NCBI RefSeq assembly: GCF_004345565.1 | Contig: NZ_SLWA01000006.1 | Location: 310,001-374,000, forward strand | Length of the DNA stretch: 64,000 nt | From: Flavobacterium circumlabens | Lineage (GTDB): Bacteria; Bacteroidota; Bacteroidia; Flavobacteriales; Flavobacteriaceae | Direction: 5' to 3' | Part shown: positions 25,214-33,024 of the stretch, in pieces | Layout: each line of letters begins with the position of its first letter | Position numbering within the stretch: the first letter of the stretch is position 1 | Notes under the pieces: model-generated | The model's database searches: none | Told to the model about the DNA's origin: nothing | Seen by the model: the letters and a program-made list of their open reading frames with translations, nothing else | Position numbers and translations under genes: made by a program

Positions 25214-26683
25214 TTATTTTACAATAATCTGTTTAGTAGCTTTTCCTTTATTGGTAATTACCTCAAAAAAATATATTCCTTTTGCTAAAGAATTGACAGT
25301 AATAACAGTTTTCTTTTCTGTTTTCACCAATTGTCCAAAAGTGTTGTAAATATTTACTTTTTCTAATTTTAAATCTTCCTGCAAGCTAATAGTAACAACT
25401 TCTGAAGCTGGATTAGGAAAAACCGAAAATTTAGCCAATACAAAACTATCTGAACTCAAAACAGCTGCCAGAGCAGCTGACAAATCATATACCCGAACGG
25501 ATCCTGAATATACACCATTTCCATCATTATATGGAGCTCCGATAGCTAAAACAGATCCATTACCGGAAAGAGAAACATTAAAACCACTTTGATCATAAGC
25601 CGCTTCACCATTTATATCTATTCCTACTTTAGTCCAGATACCTGACACATTTTTATATATACGAACTGATCCTGAATGATTATTTCCATCAGCTCCAATA
25701 ACCAGAATACTTCCATCACCAGAAATAGAAATACTTCTACCACTAAAATCATCAGTGGTTACTCCATTAATATCAGTACCTATCTGTGTCCATGTATCAG
25801 ATATATTTTTAAATACACGTACTGAACCTGAACCTGAACCATTTGCACCATTAAATATTGATCCAATAGCTAAAATAGTACCATTGCTGGAAAGGGAAAT
25901 ACTCCAGCCACTGTTATCACCATTCGCTTCTCCTTCTATATCTACTCCTATTTGTGTCCAAGTCCCTGAAATATTTTTAAACACCCGCACTACACCTTTT
26001 CCTGAACCACTTACAACTCCATGCTCTGATGGAAGGCCAATAGCAACAATACCTCCATCACCAGAAAGGGAAACATTATTCCCCAGAGCAGGATAAGTTG
26101 CAACTCCGTATATGTCTGCTCCTATTTGCGTCCAGGTACCCGAAATATTTTTATATACATATACTGTTCCTGAAGCATACCCCCTTTTGGTATTACCTTC
26201 AGCTCCAATAGCTAAAATACTGCCATCACTAGAAAGAGAAACACTTTTACCACTATAATTAGCAGCGGCTTCTCCATCAATATCAGCACCTATTTTTGTC
26301 CAGGTACCAGATCTATTTTCATACACACGTACTGAGCCCGAATATCTGCCATTTCCACCATTATATAGGGCTCCAATAGCTAAAACAGATCCATTGCTGG
26401 AAAGAGAAACACTGCAGCCACTTTGATCATTGGCAGCTTCTCCATCTATATCTAATCCAATTTGTGTCCAGGTTCCAGATACATTCTTATACACCCGAAC
26501 TGAACCCGAATTGGTACCATTTCCATCATTAAAAGGAGCTCCAATAGCCAGAGTAGTCCCATCACTGGAAAGGGAAACACTGGAACTATTATCATTAGCA
26601 GCTTCTCCAGGAATAGCTACTCCAATTTGTGATTGTCCGATACTCAATAAAGGAAGTAAAATAAAAAGTAAAACTTTTTTCAT
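25214..26683 (-). CDS. Secreted repeat protein (beta-propeller-like) with type IX secretion C-terminal sorting domain
   Basis: 489 residues. A Sec signal (MKKVLLFILLPLLSIGQSQ) is followed by seven repeats of about 55 residues. Each repeat has the pattern TQIGxDIxGEAxxDxSG, then SVSLSSDGSxLAIGAxxNxGNG and SGSVRVYKNxSGTW. This resembles FG-GAP/integrin-alpha-like blades, so a seven-bladed propeller is plausible. The last 75 residues (FSVFPNPASEVVTISL to GKATKQIIVK) are a T9SS type A sorting domain, so the protein is exported across the outer membrane and attached or released. The repeats are very similar in DNA as well, so copy number may change by recombination. Binding partner is unknown. Confidence 0.88.
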   Translation of the reverse strand: MKKVLLFILLPLLSIGQSQIGVAIPGEAANDNSSSVSLSSDGTTLAIGAPFNDGNGTNSGSVRVYKNVSGTWTQIGLDIDGEAANDQSGCSVSLSSNGSVLAIGALYNGGNGRYSGSVRVYENRSGTWTKIGADIDGEAAANYSGKSVSLSSDGSILAIGAEGNTKRGYASGTVYVYKNISGTWTQIGADIYGVATYPALGNNVSLSGDGGIVAIGLPSEHGVVSGSGKGVVRVFKNISGTWTQIGVDIEGEANGDNSGWSISLSSNGTILAIGSIFNGANGSGSGSVRVFKNISDTWTQIGTDINGVTTDDFSGRSISISGDGSILVIGADGNNHSGSVRIYKNVSGIWTKVGIDINGEAAYDQSGFNVSLSGNGSVLAIGAPYNDGNGVYSGSVRVYDLSAALAAVLSSDSFVLAKFSVFPNPASEVVTISLQEDLKLEKVNIYNTFGQLVKTEKKTVITVNSLAKGIYFFEVITNKGKATKQIIVK

Positions 26684-27006
26684 AATTAAATCTGATTTTT
26701 TAACAAAAATATACTTTCCAATTAAGTAAAAAAAATATTAAATCAATTTATTGCGGTTATGTCGCATACGTGTATTTCCCTGCAAGATAACGGTTTACTA
26801 TTCCTCACAAAGTCAGGAAAAGAAAAATGAAAAACAGTTTCGCAGCGTACAGATTCTTTCACCTTCCATTTTTTTTGCTATTCGGAAAACGGATATAATA
26901 TCTGACAAAAAAGGATGTTTTACTGGATATTTTTTTATCTTTGAAATTCAGGATTTTTAATCAAAATCGCTTTATCTTTGAGCCTTTAGAAAAATTGATA
27001 CGCATT
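26684..27006 (+). promoter_or_regulatory. Intergenic region with two -7-like boxes before the HTH gene
   Basis: The 320 bp hold two copies of TATCTTTG (26936-26943 and 26973-26980), both exact TAnnTTTG boxes, ahead of the ATG at 27007. Neither has a clear TTG at the normal distance. The second would give a leader of about 20 nt. Nothing else is recognised in this stretch. Confidence 0.5.
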
Positions 27007-27411
27007 ATGGAACAGAAAATACATCAGGGAAAAAACGTAAAACGTTTCAGAGAAATGCTTAACATAAAGCAGGAAGCATTAGCTTATGATCTGGGCGCAG
27101 ACTGGAACCAAAAGAAAATTTCGATGCTGGAGCAAAAAGATGTAATTGAAGACAGCCTGCTGAAACAAATTTCAGCTGTATTAAAAATTCCTGTGGAAGC
27201 TTTTCAGAATTTTGATGAGGAGCAGGCGATAAATATTATTTCTAATACATTTGGCGATAATAGTATTGGATATCAGAGAAATGATAATCCTACTTTTAAT
27301 CCTATAGATCAAGTGCTAAAGATGCACGAAGAAAAAATTGCGTTGTACGAGCGTATGTTGAAAGAGAAAGATGAAATGATGGCAAGGCTTGAAAAATTAA
27401 TCAATAAATAA
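27007..27411 (+). CDS. XRE-like helix-turn-helix protein with C-terminal coiled coil
   Basis: 134 residues from the ATG at 27007; an upstream in-frame ATG at 26941 would overlap the promoter boxes and is unlikely. Residues about 6-62 are an XRE-type HTH: GKNVKRFREMLNIKQEALAY, then WNQKKISMLEQKDVIEDSLL and a helix ending ALKIPVEAFQNF-like. The tail (about 105-134) is a strongly charged coiled coil (KMHEEKIALYERMLKEKDEM). It is probably a DNA-binding dimer. It stands at the border of the accessory region and may be a regulator of a mobile element. Confidence 0.8.
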   Translation: MEQKIHQGKNVKRFREMLNIKQEALAYDLGADWNQKKISMLEQKDVIEDSLLKQISAVLKIPVEAFQNFDEEQAINIISNTFGDNSIGYQRNDNPTFNPIDQVLKMHEEKIALYERMLKEKDEMMARLEKLINK

Positions 27412-27489
27412 TTATTTATAAAGATATTATTTTATTCAAATATATAATGGTCACATTTTTTAGTTGATAAGCTGTGAACGGTAAAATGT

Positions 27490-28014
27490 TTACTTACTCA
27501 ACAACCGTTGTCTCAATACCGTTTCTTTCTGCTGCAGTACGAGTAGTTTTATAGTGTATTGCTCTTGTACCAGTAGGCTGTTTTTCTGCAGGACGTTTTG
27601 GGCGGTACTTTTTATACCCGGCAATAGTTCTTGCTGCCCTTTTCCGATTTGCTGTCCTTTGGCAATCAGGGCATCAGTAAGCTTTACCGCATTTTGAGCC
27701 GACTGGTATCTTTTTTTGCACCTCTCGAGCTCATCTGCTGCAACGCGTTGGTTGCGTTGGTTAATAATGATCTCCTCTTCTATGTATTGTTTTATTTGTT
27801 CCTGCTCTTCCTTTAGGACAGCAGCATCTGGTTCTTCGGTATCAGACTCTTTTAAAAGAGTAAGCATTTCGGTCAATTTGAGTAGCGCTGCTGTAGGCAA
27901 ACTACGCCTTCCGGTCAGAAACAGCGCCCAATGAACGCGATTCACCTCTAATAACAAAGCCATTTCTTCCTGGGGTATTCCTAATAGCGCTCCAAGATTT
28001 TCTTCTTTTTTCAT
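27490..28014 (-). CDS. HTH-containing coiled-coil regulator (XRE-like)
   Basis: 174 residues. The N-terminal 40 residues read LGALLGIPQEEMALLLEVNRV then WALFLTGRRSLP, an XRE-like HTH in which the recognition helix is followed by GRRSLP. The rest (about 65-172) is Gln/Glu/Lys/Leu-rich and should be a long coiled coil. No catalytic motif. The promoter region (28048-28158) has three inverted-repeat pairs that overlap both promoter elements, so autorepression is likely. I associate this type with accessory regions of Flavobacterium and Chryseobacterium, from memory only. Confidence 0.7.
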   Translation of the reverse strand: MKKEENLGALLGIPQEEMALLLEVNRVHWALFLTGRRSLPTAALLKLTEMLTLLKESDTEEPDAAVLKEEQEQIKQYIEEEIIINQRNQRVAADELERCKKRYQSAQNAVKLTDALIAKGQQIGKGQQELLPGIKSTAQNVLQKNSLLVQEQYTIKLLVLQQKETVLRQRLLSK

Positions 28015-28047
28015 TCTTCTGCTTTTTGGTTACTCTATTTTATCTAA

Positions 28048-28158
28048 TGAAACAAATTTAGCTTATTTTTTATTTGTTTCAAAACCTAGAACAAATTTTT
28101 ATTATTTTATTTTTGTTCCGATTTTAGAAACGAAATATTTTTTTAATTATTTTGTTTC
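28048..28158 (-). promoter_or_regulatory. Promoter with three inverted-repeat operator pairs
   Basis: Promoter on the minus strand: TTTTG (28084-28080), 19 bp, TAAATTTG (28060-28053). Pair 1 is TGAAACAAA (28048-28056) with TTTGTTTCA (28073-28081), overlapping both promoter boxes. Pair 2 is GAACAAA (28089-28095) with TTTTGTTC (28111-28118). Pair 3 is GAAACGAAAT (28127-28136) with ATTTTGTTTC (28149-28158). The pair centres are 39 bp apart both times. This is a typical repressor layout, presumably for the HTH protein encoded downstream. Confidence 0.7.
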
Positions 28159-28180
28159 AGCTAAAAAAGTCACCTGTGCA

Positions 28181-28580
28181 GCCGATGTTATGTTTTGTTT
28201 TATGAGCATAAAAAGGTGAGTGTCCGGCAAAAGCAAGGATCTGTAAAAAAATACAACCCGTATGGGTGGAGATTTTTTGACAAGACCTGAAAGGCTTGGC
28301 CTTGCCTTTGGGATAAGGACACTGAGTTAACTTTGCTCGTGAAATAAAACAAAAGCATACAGGGTCTTGTATAAAAAGTAAAAGGGAAGTAATTGGGATA
28401 CTGGAGATAACAGTATTAAAGGAAGAAAAGAAGCGGGCTTTGGAATGAATTCAACACCTAAAAAGATTTGGTTACTATTCTTATATTCACTTAAAAAAGC
28501 TTACTTATGACCTAAAGCCAACTACAAAAAATTTGCATTGATGCCATTTTATGGGAGATCTAAATTAGTTGATAGCAATG
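28181..28580. repeat. Long noncoding direct repeat, copy 1
   Basis: About 400 bp that recurs in diverged form at 37832-38377 in the same orientation. Shared blocks include GTGAGTGTCCGGCAAAAGCA, a GGGTGGAGATTTTTTG block, and TGCCATTTTATGG at the far end. No frame is open across it. Both copies lie directly upstream of a plus-strand gene (28728 and 38393). The nature of the element is unknown; it could be a mobile-element end, a decayed gene or a structured RNA. Confidence 0.75.
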
Positions 28581-28653
28581 CTATCATTACGAATGAAAAT
28601 CATTGCTAGAACAAAAATTTTTATCTTTTATATATGCTTAAAAAATCATAAAA

Positions 28654-28717
28654 GGTAAATTTACCTCTGTTTTTTGATTTATTTAAAACATTTTACTATA
28701 TTTGCGGTATATTTACC
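28654..28717 (+). promoter_or_regulatory. Promoter bracketed by twin operators of the HTH-ImmA/IrrE gene
   Basis: Promoter: TTTG (28673-28676), 20 bp, TATATTTG (28697-28704). A perfect palindrome GGTAAATTTACC (28654-28665) sits just upstream of the -33 element. An 11/12 identical copy, GGTATATTTACC (28706-28717), covers the expected transcription start. Two matching sites around one promoter point to repression by the HTH domain encoded at 28728. Confidence 0.72.
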
Positions 28718-28727
28718 TCAAACTATT

Positions 28728-29903
28728 ATGATAGACGATATTTTAAATAAAAGCTTCCAATATAACGGTCCATCTCTTGAAGAATTATTAAAAGAGAAAC
28801 TTGATGAATCTGGGTTAACTAAAACTCAATTTGAAAAATTATCAGGAATGGAAAGAAGAAGTTTAGACGCTATACTTGATAAAACATCCAAACAGACTGA
28901 TATTATCAAGCTATTAAAACTTGCTGAATTTTTAGAAATAGATTTTAATGAGGCTCTAATTGTCCATTTTAAAGACAGACCTGTTGAGGAAATAAAAGAA
29001 CTTCAATCTTCAATGGACATCACCTTTATAAATAAATTCTTTGACCTTAAAACTTTAATAAGTTTAGGATTTATTAATAAAAACGATTCTTTGGAAATAC
29101 TAAAAGAAAGGATCTGTAAATTCTTTGATATCAGTAGTATTTATGAATATGAAAGAGAATTAAACGAAGCTTTTTATAGTAGAACAAAGAAAACATTTAG
29201 TGACAAAATGAAAGATTTTTGGATTAAATCAAGCTATAAATATTTTGAATTAATCGATAACCCGAATGAGTATAAAAGACAGAATCTTATTGATCTGATT
29301 CCTAAAATTAAACCCTATACACAAAATACTGAAACAGGTTTACTAACTGTTTTCCAAGCCTTGTTTAACATCGGAATTACAATTGTATTCCAGCCTTCTT
29401 TACCTAAAAATCAAATTCGTGGAGCGACATTTCTAATCAATGACAGACCTTGTATCGTAATTACAGATTTCAATAAAAATTATGCTACAATTTGGTTTGC
29501 CCTAATTCACGAACTTCACCACGTTTTATTTGACCTGGAAACAATTGAAAAAACAAAATATCATTTATCTGGTGAACCAGATTTGTTTTTAATTCAAGAA
29601 GATAAAGCAAATGAATTTGCTTCCGAATACTTAATATCATCAGAGAAAATGAGATACATTGAAAAGATGATTCACAATAAATTTATGGTAGAAAAATTTG
29701 CAAAGGAATGCCAGATCCATCCTTGCATAATTTATTCACAATATCAATGGAGGCAATCTGAAAAAGGAAATGATTATTGGGGCGCTTTTAAAGAATATTT
29801 CCCAAACATAAAAGGTATAACAAAAAAATTGAATGTTTCAAATTGGGATAATGAGTCAATAAAAGAAACAGCAATAAAAATAAAACAATTATTAACAGTA
29901 TAA
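28728..29903 (+). CDS. HTH - ImmA/IrrE-family metallopeptidase fusion
   Basis: 391 residues from the ATG at 28728; the longer reading from 28674 would start inside the promoter. The N-terminal 70 residues are an XRE-like HTH (LLKEKLDESGLTKTQFEKLS, then KQTDIIKLLKLAEFLEID). The C-terminal half has IWFALIHELHHVLFDLE, the HExxH of the ImmA/IrrE (COG2856) family, followed by EDKANEFASEYLIS with the third ligand Glu. Known relatives cleave repressors (ImmA on ICEBs1, IrrE/PprI on DdrO) or act as antitoxin-like partners. The paired operators upstream suggest it also regulates itself. The next gene follows after 10 bp and is its likely partner or substrate. Confidence 0.85.
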   Translation: MIDDILNKSFQYNGPSLEELLKEKLDESGLTKTQFEKLSGMERRSLDAILDKTSKQTDIIKLLKLAEFLEIDFNEALIVHFKDRPVEEIKELQSSMDITFINKFFDLKTLISLGFINKNDSLEILKERICKFFDISSIYEYERELNEAFYSRTKKTFSDKMKDFWIKSSYKYFELIDNPNEYKRQNLIDLIPKIKPYTQNTETGLLTVFQALFNIGITIVFQPSLPKNQIRGATFLINDRPCIVITDFNKNYATIWFALIHELHHVLFDLETIEKTKYHLSGEPDLFLIQEDKANEFASEYLISSEKMRYIEKMIHNKFMVEKFAKECQIHPCIIYSQYQWRQSEKGNDYWGAFKEYFPNIKGITKKLNVSNWDNESIKETAIKIKQLLTV

Positions 29904-29913
29904 AATCATAATA

Positions 29914-30405
29914 ATGAGCGACAAAAAAACCAATATAAACAAGGTCGAACGAAAGCTTTCCAAAGAAGATGTGGAAAGGTTAGACATATTACAAAAATCT
30001 GAAGAGGTAAAAGGTGAACAACTTTCGATTAATTTGGATTCTGAACTTGTTATAGAAAATCAGGCCGAACAATTACTTGGACAGAAAATAGATGACCCTG
30101 TACAAAAGTTTCAATTATATTATCAGGGACTATCAAAACTTGTAAAAGACAGCTTACCAAAAGGTAAATCTTTTGAAGACGTAAGAAGAATTGTTTATGA
30201 TGAAAAGAACATTCTTATTAATCGAGGCGCAAAAAAAGATGAAAAAGGAATTAGAGGAAGCGATGGTAGAATGGCTTACGTAGAAGATTTAGAAGAAGCT
30301 ATTAAAATAGTTGCAGATTGGACAATCAATAAAGGAACACCAGCTGAACTTTTTATGGCATTTTGGGATAAAAATGAAGAATTAGGATACGGACATCAAG
30401 ACTAA
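29914..30405 (+). CDS. Partner protein of the HTH-ImmA/IrrE gene, unknown
   Basis: 163 residues, soluble, very rich in Lys, Glu and Asp. No known domain. Visible features are a charged N-terminal helix (KVERKLSKEDVERLDILQKS), a central FQLYYQGLSKLVKDSLPKG, and a compact C-terminal part (RGSDGRMAYVEDLEEAIKIV, GTPAELFMAFWDKNEELGYG). It is 10 bp downstream of the metallopeptidase, so the two form an operon. By analogy with COG2856 two-gene modules it could be a toxin, a repressor cut by the peptidase, or an effector. The gene ends just before attC-like site A. Confidence 0.65.
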   Translation: MSDKKTNINKVERKLSKEDVERLDILQKSEEVKGEQLSINLDSELVIENQAEQLLGQKIDDPVQKFQLYYQGLSKLVKDSLPKGKSFEDVRRIVYDEKNILINRGAKKDEKGIRGSDGRMAYVEDLEEAIKIVADWTINKGTPAELFMAFWDKNEELGYGHQD

Positions 30406-30418
30406 ATAAAAAGCACAG

Positions 30419-30551
30419 CCACCAACACACACTACAAGCAATTTGGGTATTAGGCTTAATTTGAAATTAGTTTTGTATTTGGAAGATTTGACAAATCCGA
30501 AAGATAACGCTAATTTAATCCCAAACTGCTTGTAGCGCGAGAACGTTGTGT
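30419..30551 (+). repeat. attC-like site A
   Basis: Imperfect palindrome. The left box is CCACCAAC (30419-30426) and the right box GTTGTGT (30545-30551). The inner arms CTACAAGCAATTTGGG (30432-30447) and CCCAAACTGCTTGTAG (30520-30535) are complementary at 15 of 16 positions, the best arms of the series. The loop carries the TTAGGCTTAATTT word shared by most sites. Confidence 0.7.
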
Positions 30552-30569
30552 ACCATTATAACAAAAATT

Positions 30570-31235
30570 ATGTCAGAAGAAAACAAAGAACACATAGGAG
30601 AAGACGAAAAGGCTGCCACAGATATAAATCAGGATGCAGAAATTCAAAAGAGTAAAAGAAAAATTGATATTGCTCTTTTGATTTCAATTCTTGCTTTAGT
30701 AACAAGTGTTGCTCAACTTATAATAACCTCTCCATATTTTCTTGATATTTATAATCAGCCAGATATTGAAGTTGAAGAAGGAGAAAATATGATGACTGGT
30801 ACACCTCACGTTTCAACAAACTATCAGATTTTCAACAATAGTAACAAAACTGCAACTAACTTAATCCTAGCAATAGACGTTTATGATATTAGTAGCTTAC
30901 ATTTCATTCCAGAAAACAGTTTCAAACTAGTTGACTCTCTTGACGGAGATTATTTTTTTAAAAAAAGATATTTTTTTTCTAAGGACAAGCTTGTTCCTAA
31001 TGAAAGGATATCTCTTTCAATATCTAATCATATAGACACAATTGCTAAAAAAGTTAAAGCTGACACCCTAAAACCATTTTGGGAATATAATTGTCAAGAC
31101 CTAGTTCCACATATCGCAGAATTAAAAAGTGACTTAGGATTTTCTAAAATTAAAAGAAAGGACAAGTACATTATTTATAATTACACGATACAAAAAGTAG
31201 GCGAATATAAACTTAAAGGTAAACCGATAAAATAA
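30570..31235 (+). CDS. Cassette gene 1: single-pass membrane protein, unknown
   Basis: 221 residues from ATG 30570 (an upstream ATG at 30546 lies too close to the recombination box). A charged cytoplasmic head of about 35 residues (EENKEHIGEDEKAATDINQD) is followed by one membrane helix (IALLISILALVTSVAQLIITS) and then an exported domain of about 150 residues. That domain has strands such as YQIFNNSNKTATNLILAIDV and resembles an immunoglobulin-like fold seen in many bacterial membrane proteins. The cassette runs from GTTGTGTACC (30545) to GGCACACAAC (31237-31246), complementary at 9 of 10 positions. No promoter is seen in the 18-nt leader. Confidence 0.75.
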   Translation: MSEENKEHIGEDEKAATDINQDAEIQKSKRKIDIALLISILALVTSVAQLIITSPYFLDIYNQPDIEVEEGENMMTGTPHVSTNYQIFNNSNKTATNLILAIDVYDISSLHFIPENSFKLVDSLDGDYFFKKRYFFSKDKLVPNERISLSISNHIDTIAKKVKADTLKPFWEYNCQDLVPHIAELKSDLGFSKIKRKDKYIIYNYTIQKVGEYKLKGKPIK

Positions 31236-31239
31236 CGGC

Positions 31240-31371
31240 ACACAACAGCGGTTTAATGAAATTGGGGTTTGGGTGTTTAATCGAAGGAGCTTTTTGTATA
31301 TTTGGCTTCAGTCTTTTCGGAATGGTTCGGGAACAAAATTCCCAATTTCATAAAGCCCCGGGACGTTATGC
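31240..31371 (+). repeat. attC-like site B
   Basis: Left box ACACAAC (31240-31246) followed by AGC; right box GTTATGC (31365-31371). Inner arms TTTAATGAAATTGGG (left, ending 31266) and CCCAATTTCATAAAG (from 31341) pair closely. Its loop differs from the main family and contains TGTGTTTAATCGAA, similar to site I. Confidence 0.7.
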
Positions 31372-31389
31372 CTAATTTAACAACCAACT

Positions 31390-31980
31390 ATGAAAATAAC
31401 AACTTCAATATTCATAATACTATTTTTTTTTGGTTGTCAAAAATCATATGAAAAAGAAGAAGTCAAAGCAATTGAAGACATTACAAATGATTATCTTAAA
31501 AAAAATCATTTAGACAAATATTATTTAAATCCACCAGATTTTTTTGGAAAACCAACACCTAAAGCAAATATTGACAAACTTGATTTTAAAGTATATTTAT
31601 CAGATGCTTTAATGCCTATAAACCAAATACGAGAAGACAATAAGTGGATGTTTAAAAATAATGATTTTATCAAATCTGATTCAATCATTTTTTATGGCAT
31701 TATGAATTCAAAAAAATTTAAAGATCTTGAATATCGTGAATATGATAAATCAAAAATAAAGCTTATAAAACCATATAAACAATTTAACGAAGATGCTAAG
31801 CCAGAAGATGATTATTCAAAAATACTTTTTTCTAGAGTTTGCTTCGATGAGAAAATGGAAAATGGAATTGTAGTAATAAATTATTTAATTGGAAATGAAA
31901 GCGGATATACAAATGGTTATAATATGGCTTTGCTTATAAAAAAGAAGAATAATAAATGGAGCTATGTAAGCATAAAATAA
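31390..31980 (+). CDS. Cassette gene 2: predicted lipoprotein, unknown
   Basis: 196 residues. MKITTSIFIILFFFGCQKSY is a lipoprotein signal with Cys16. The mature part is Lys/Asp/Tyr-rich with no known domain (DYLKKNHLDKYYLNPPDFFG; GIVVINYLIGNESGYTNGYN). It looks like an outer-membrane-anchored globular protein. Its cassette ends are a perfect 14-bp inverted match: GTTATGCCTAATTT (31365-31378) and AAATTAGGCATAAC (31979-31992). The ATG is only 18 bp from the left box and no promoter fits in between, so expression must come from outside the cassette. Confidence 0.78.
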   Translation: MKITTSIFIILFFFGCQKSYEKEEVKAIEDITNDYLKKNHLDKYYLNPPDFFGKPTPKANIDKLDFKVYLSDALMPINQIREDNKWMFKNNDFIKSDSIIFYGIMNSKKFKDLEYREYDKSKIKLIKPYKQFNEDAKPEDDYSKILFSRVCFDEKMENGIVVINYLIGNESGYTNGYNMALLIKKKNNKWSYVSIK

Positions 31981-31985
31981 ATTAG

Positions 31986-32160
31986 GCATAACAGCTACAA
32001 CGGATTTGGGCAATAGGCTTAATGGAAAATTAGTTTTGTATTTGGGATGATTTACTTCGCCTGTTCGCTGTCGGACGCTTGATCTGTTTCGCTATCGCTC
32101 AGGAAGAAAATCCAAGAATAGAGCTTAATTTAGTTACAACCCTCTATAAATGCCAGAACA
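31986..32160 (+). repeat. attC-like site C (right end degenerate)
   Basis: Left box GCATAAC (31986-31992) and the family body with CGGATTTGGGCAATAGG, GGCTTAAT and later GAGCTTAATTTAGT. The right end reads TGCCAGAACAGATTG (32151-32165), where the GTT box expected after AGAAC is lost. The internal part is longer and more divergent than in the other sites. The next unit has no gene, which agrees with decay. Confidence 0.6.
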
Positions 32161-32164
32161 GATT

Positions 32165-32283
32165 GTGGAGAGTTTCAAAAAATGCAAATGGGTTCCCCAC
32201 TCTAGCCTCGATAGCAGTGGAAATCCTATTGTGCCGGGGTTCGGCACAAAAGATTGAAACGTATAGCGGGAATAGCTCCTAAA
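32165..32283. repeat. Conserved-looking intergenic element with GTGCCG/CGGCAC hairpin
   Basis: This stretch contains TCGATAGCAGTGGAAATCC, a hairpin TTGTGCCGGGGTTCGGCACAA, and ATAGCGGGAATAGCTCCT. I recall closely similar sequence, with this hairpin, in many Flavobacterium intergenic regions, where it is often mis-annotated as a short protein ending in GNSS. That memory was not checked. No protein call is made. Confidence 0.45.
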
Positions 32284-32899
32284 AAATAATATTAAATCTA
32301 AAAACTGAGTCTTTTAAAAAATCGACAGTACTAATTTAATTCAAAAAATAAAACGAAAAATTCCCATACAACCAAAAATTACGACAAGGACCACCGTAAT
32401 TCTCAAAACCAAATCAAAGACCCAAAAAGCACAGCAGAAAACAGCAGCCGCTATGACCCGGAGAACCCTTGCTGTGCGAAGTCTCCCGACTTCGTACCCG
32501 TTGCTACATTCCGTTCCAATTTTTTTTCATTCTTTTTGTGGATCACTGGAGCTGGTACGAAGTCGGGAGACTTCGCACAGCGATCAGCATATTTTATAAA
32601 TAAAGAACACTTCGCATAGCTGAGTTACGAAGTCGGGAGACTTCGCACAACGATCAGCATAATTTATAAATAAACAACACTTTGCAGAGCTGGGGACTTC
32701 GCACAGCGATCAGCATATTTTATAAATAAACAACACTTTGCAGAGCTGGCAAAATAAATGAAGGATATTTTGGAATTTGTTTTATATGTACATTTGAAGA
32801 TGAACACGGACTCGGAATAGAATTAAGAAACTATAAAGTAAATAAAGTTGGAGGATCAGATATCTGATTTAGTTTACATTCGGATAACTAAAAGCCAGC
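32284..32899. repeat. REP-like tandem and inverted repeats in a gene-free stretch
   Basis: No gene is seen in this stretch. A 28-bp block, GCTGTGCGAAGTCTCCCGAC and on (32471-32498), returns as its exact reverse complement at 32553-32580. From 32556 a unit of about 70 bp (ACGAAGTCGGGAGACTTCGC, then CAGCGATCAGCAT and TTTATAAATAAA) is repeated two and a half times to about 32750. Its core CGAAGTC-GGGA-GACTTCG is a 7-bp stem hairpin. A related AAAAGTCGGGAGACTTTT occurs at about 35660. The rest is AT-rich and featureless. Confidence 0.75.
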
Positions 32900-33016
32900 C
32901 AGCAACACACGTTTCTATACATTTTAGTGGAATTACCGTTTTTATCGTATTTTCGTTCAGCCGAAAATATTCGTTTTCATAACTTGTAAACGTCTAGAAT
33001 CGCGAGAACTTTTTAA
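32900..33016 (+). repeat. attC-like site D (diverged)
   Basis: Left box CAGCAAC (32900-32906) followed by ACACGTTTCTATACA; the right part TTGTAAACGTCTAGAATCGC leads to GAGAAC and TTTTTAAC. ACGTTT/AAACGT arms pair. The right junction CGCGAGAAC matches sites A and G (CGCGAGAAC, CACGAGAAC). It lacks the GGCTTAAT loop words. Confidence 0.5.
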
Positions 33017-33024
33017 CAAACAAA

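Noticed and set aside
32079..32282. 67-residue plus-strand ORF
   Set aside because: It spans the end of site C and the hairpin element, has no start signal, and its sequence is explained by noncoding repeats.
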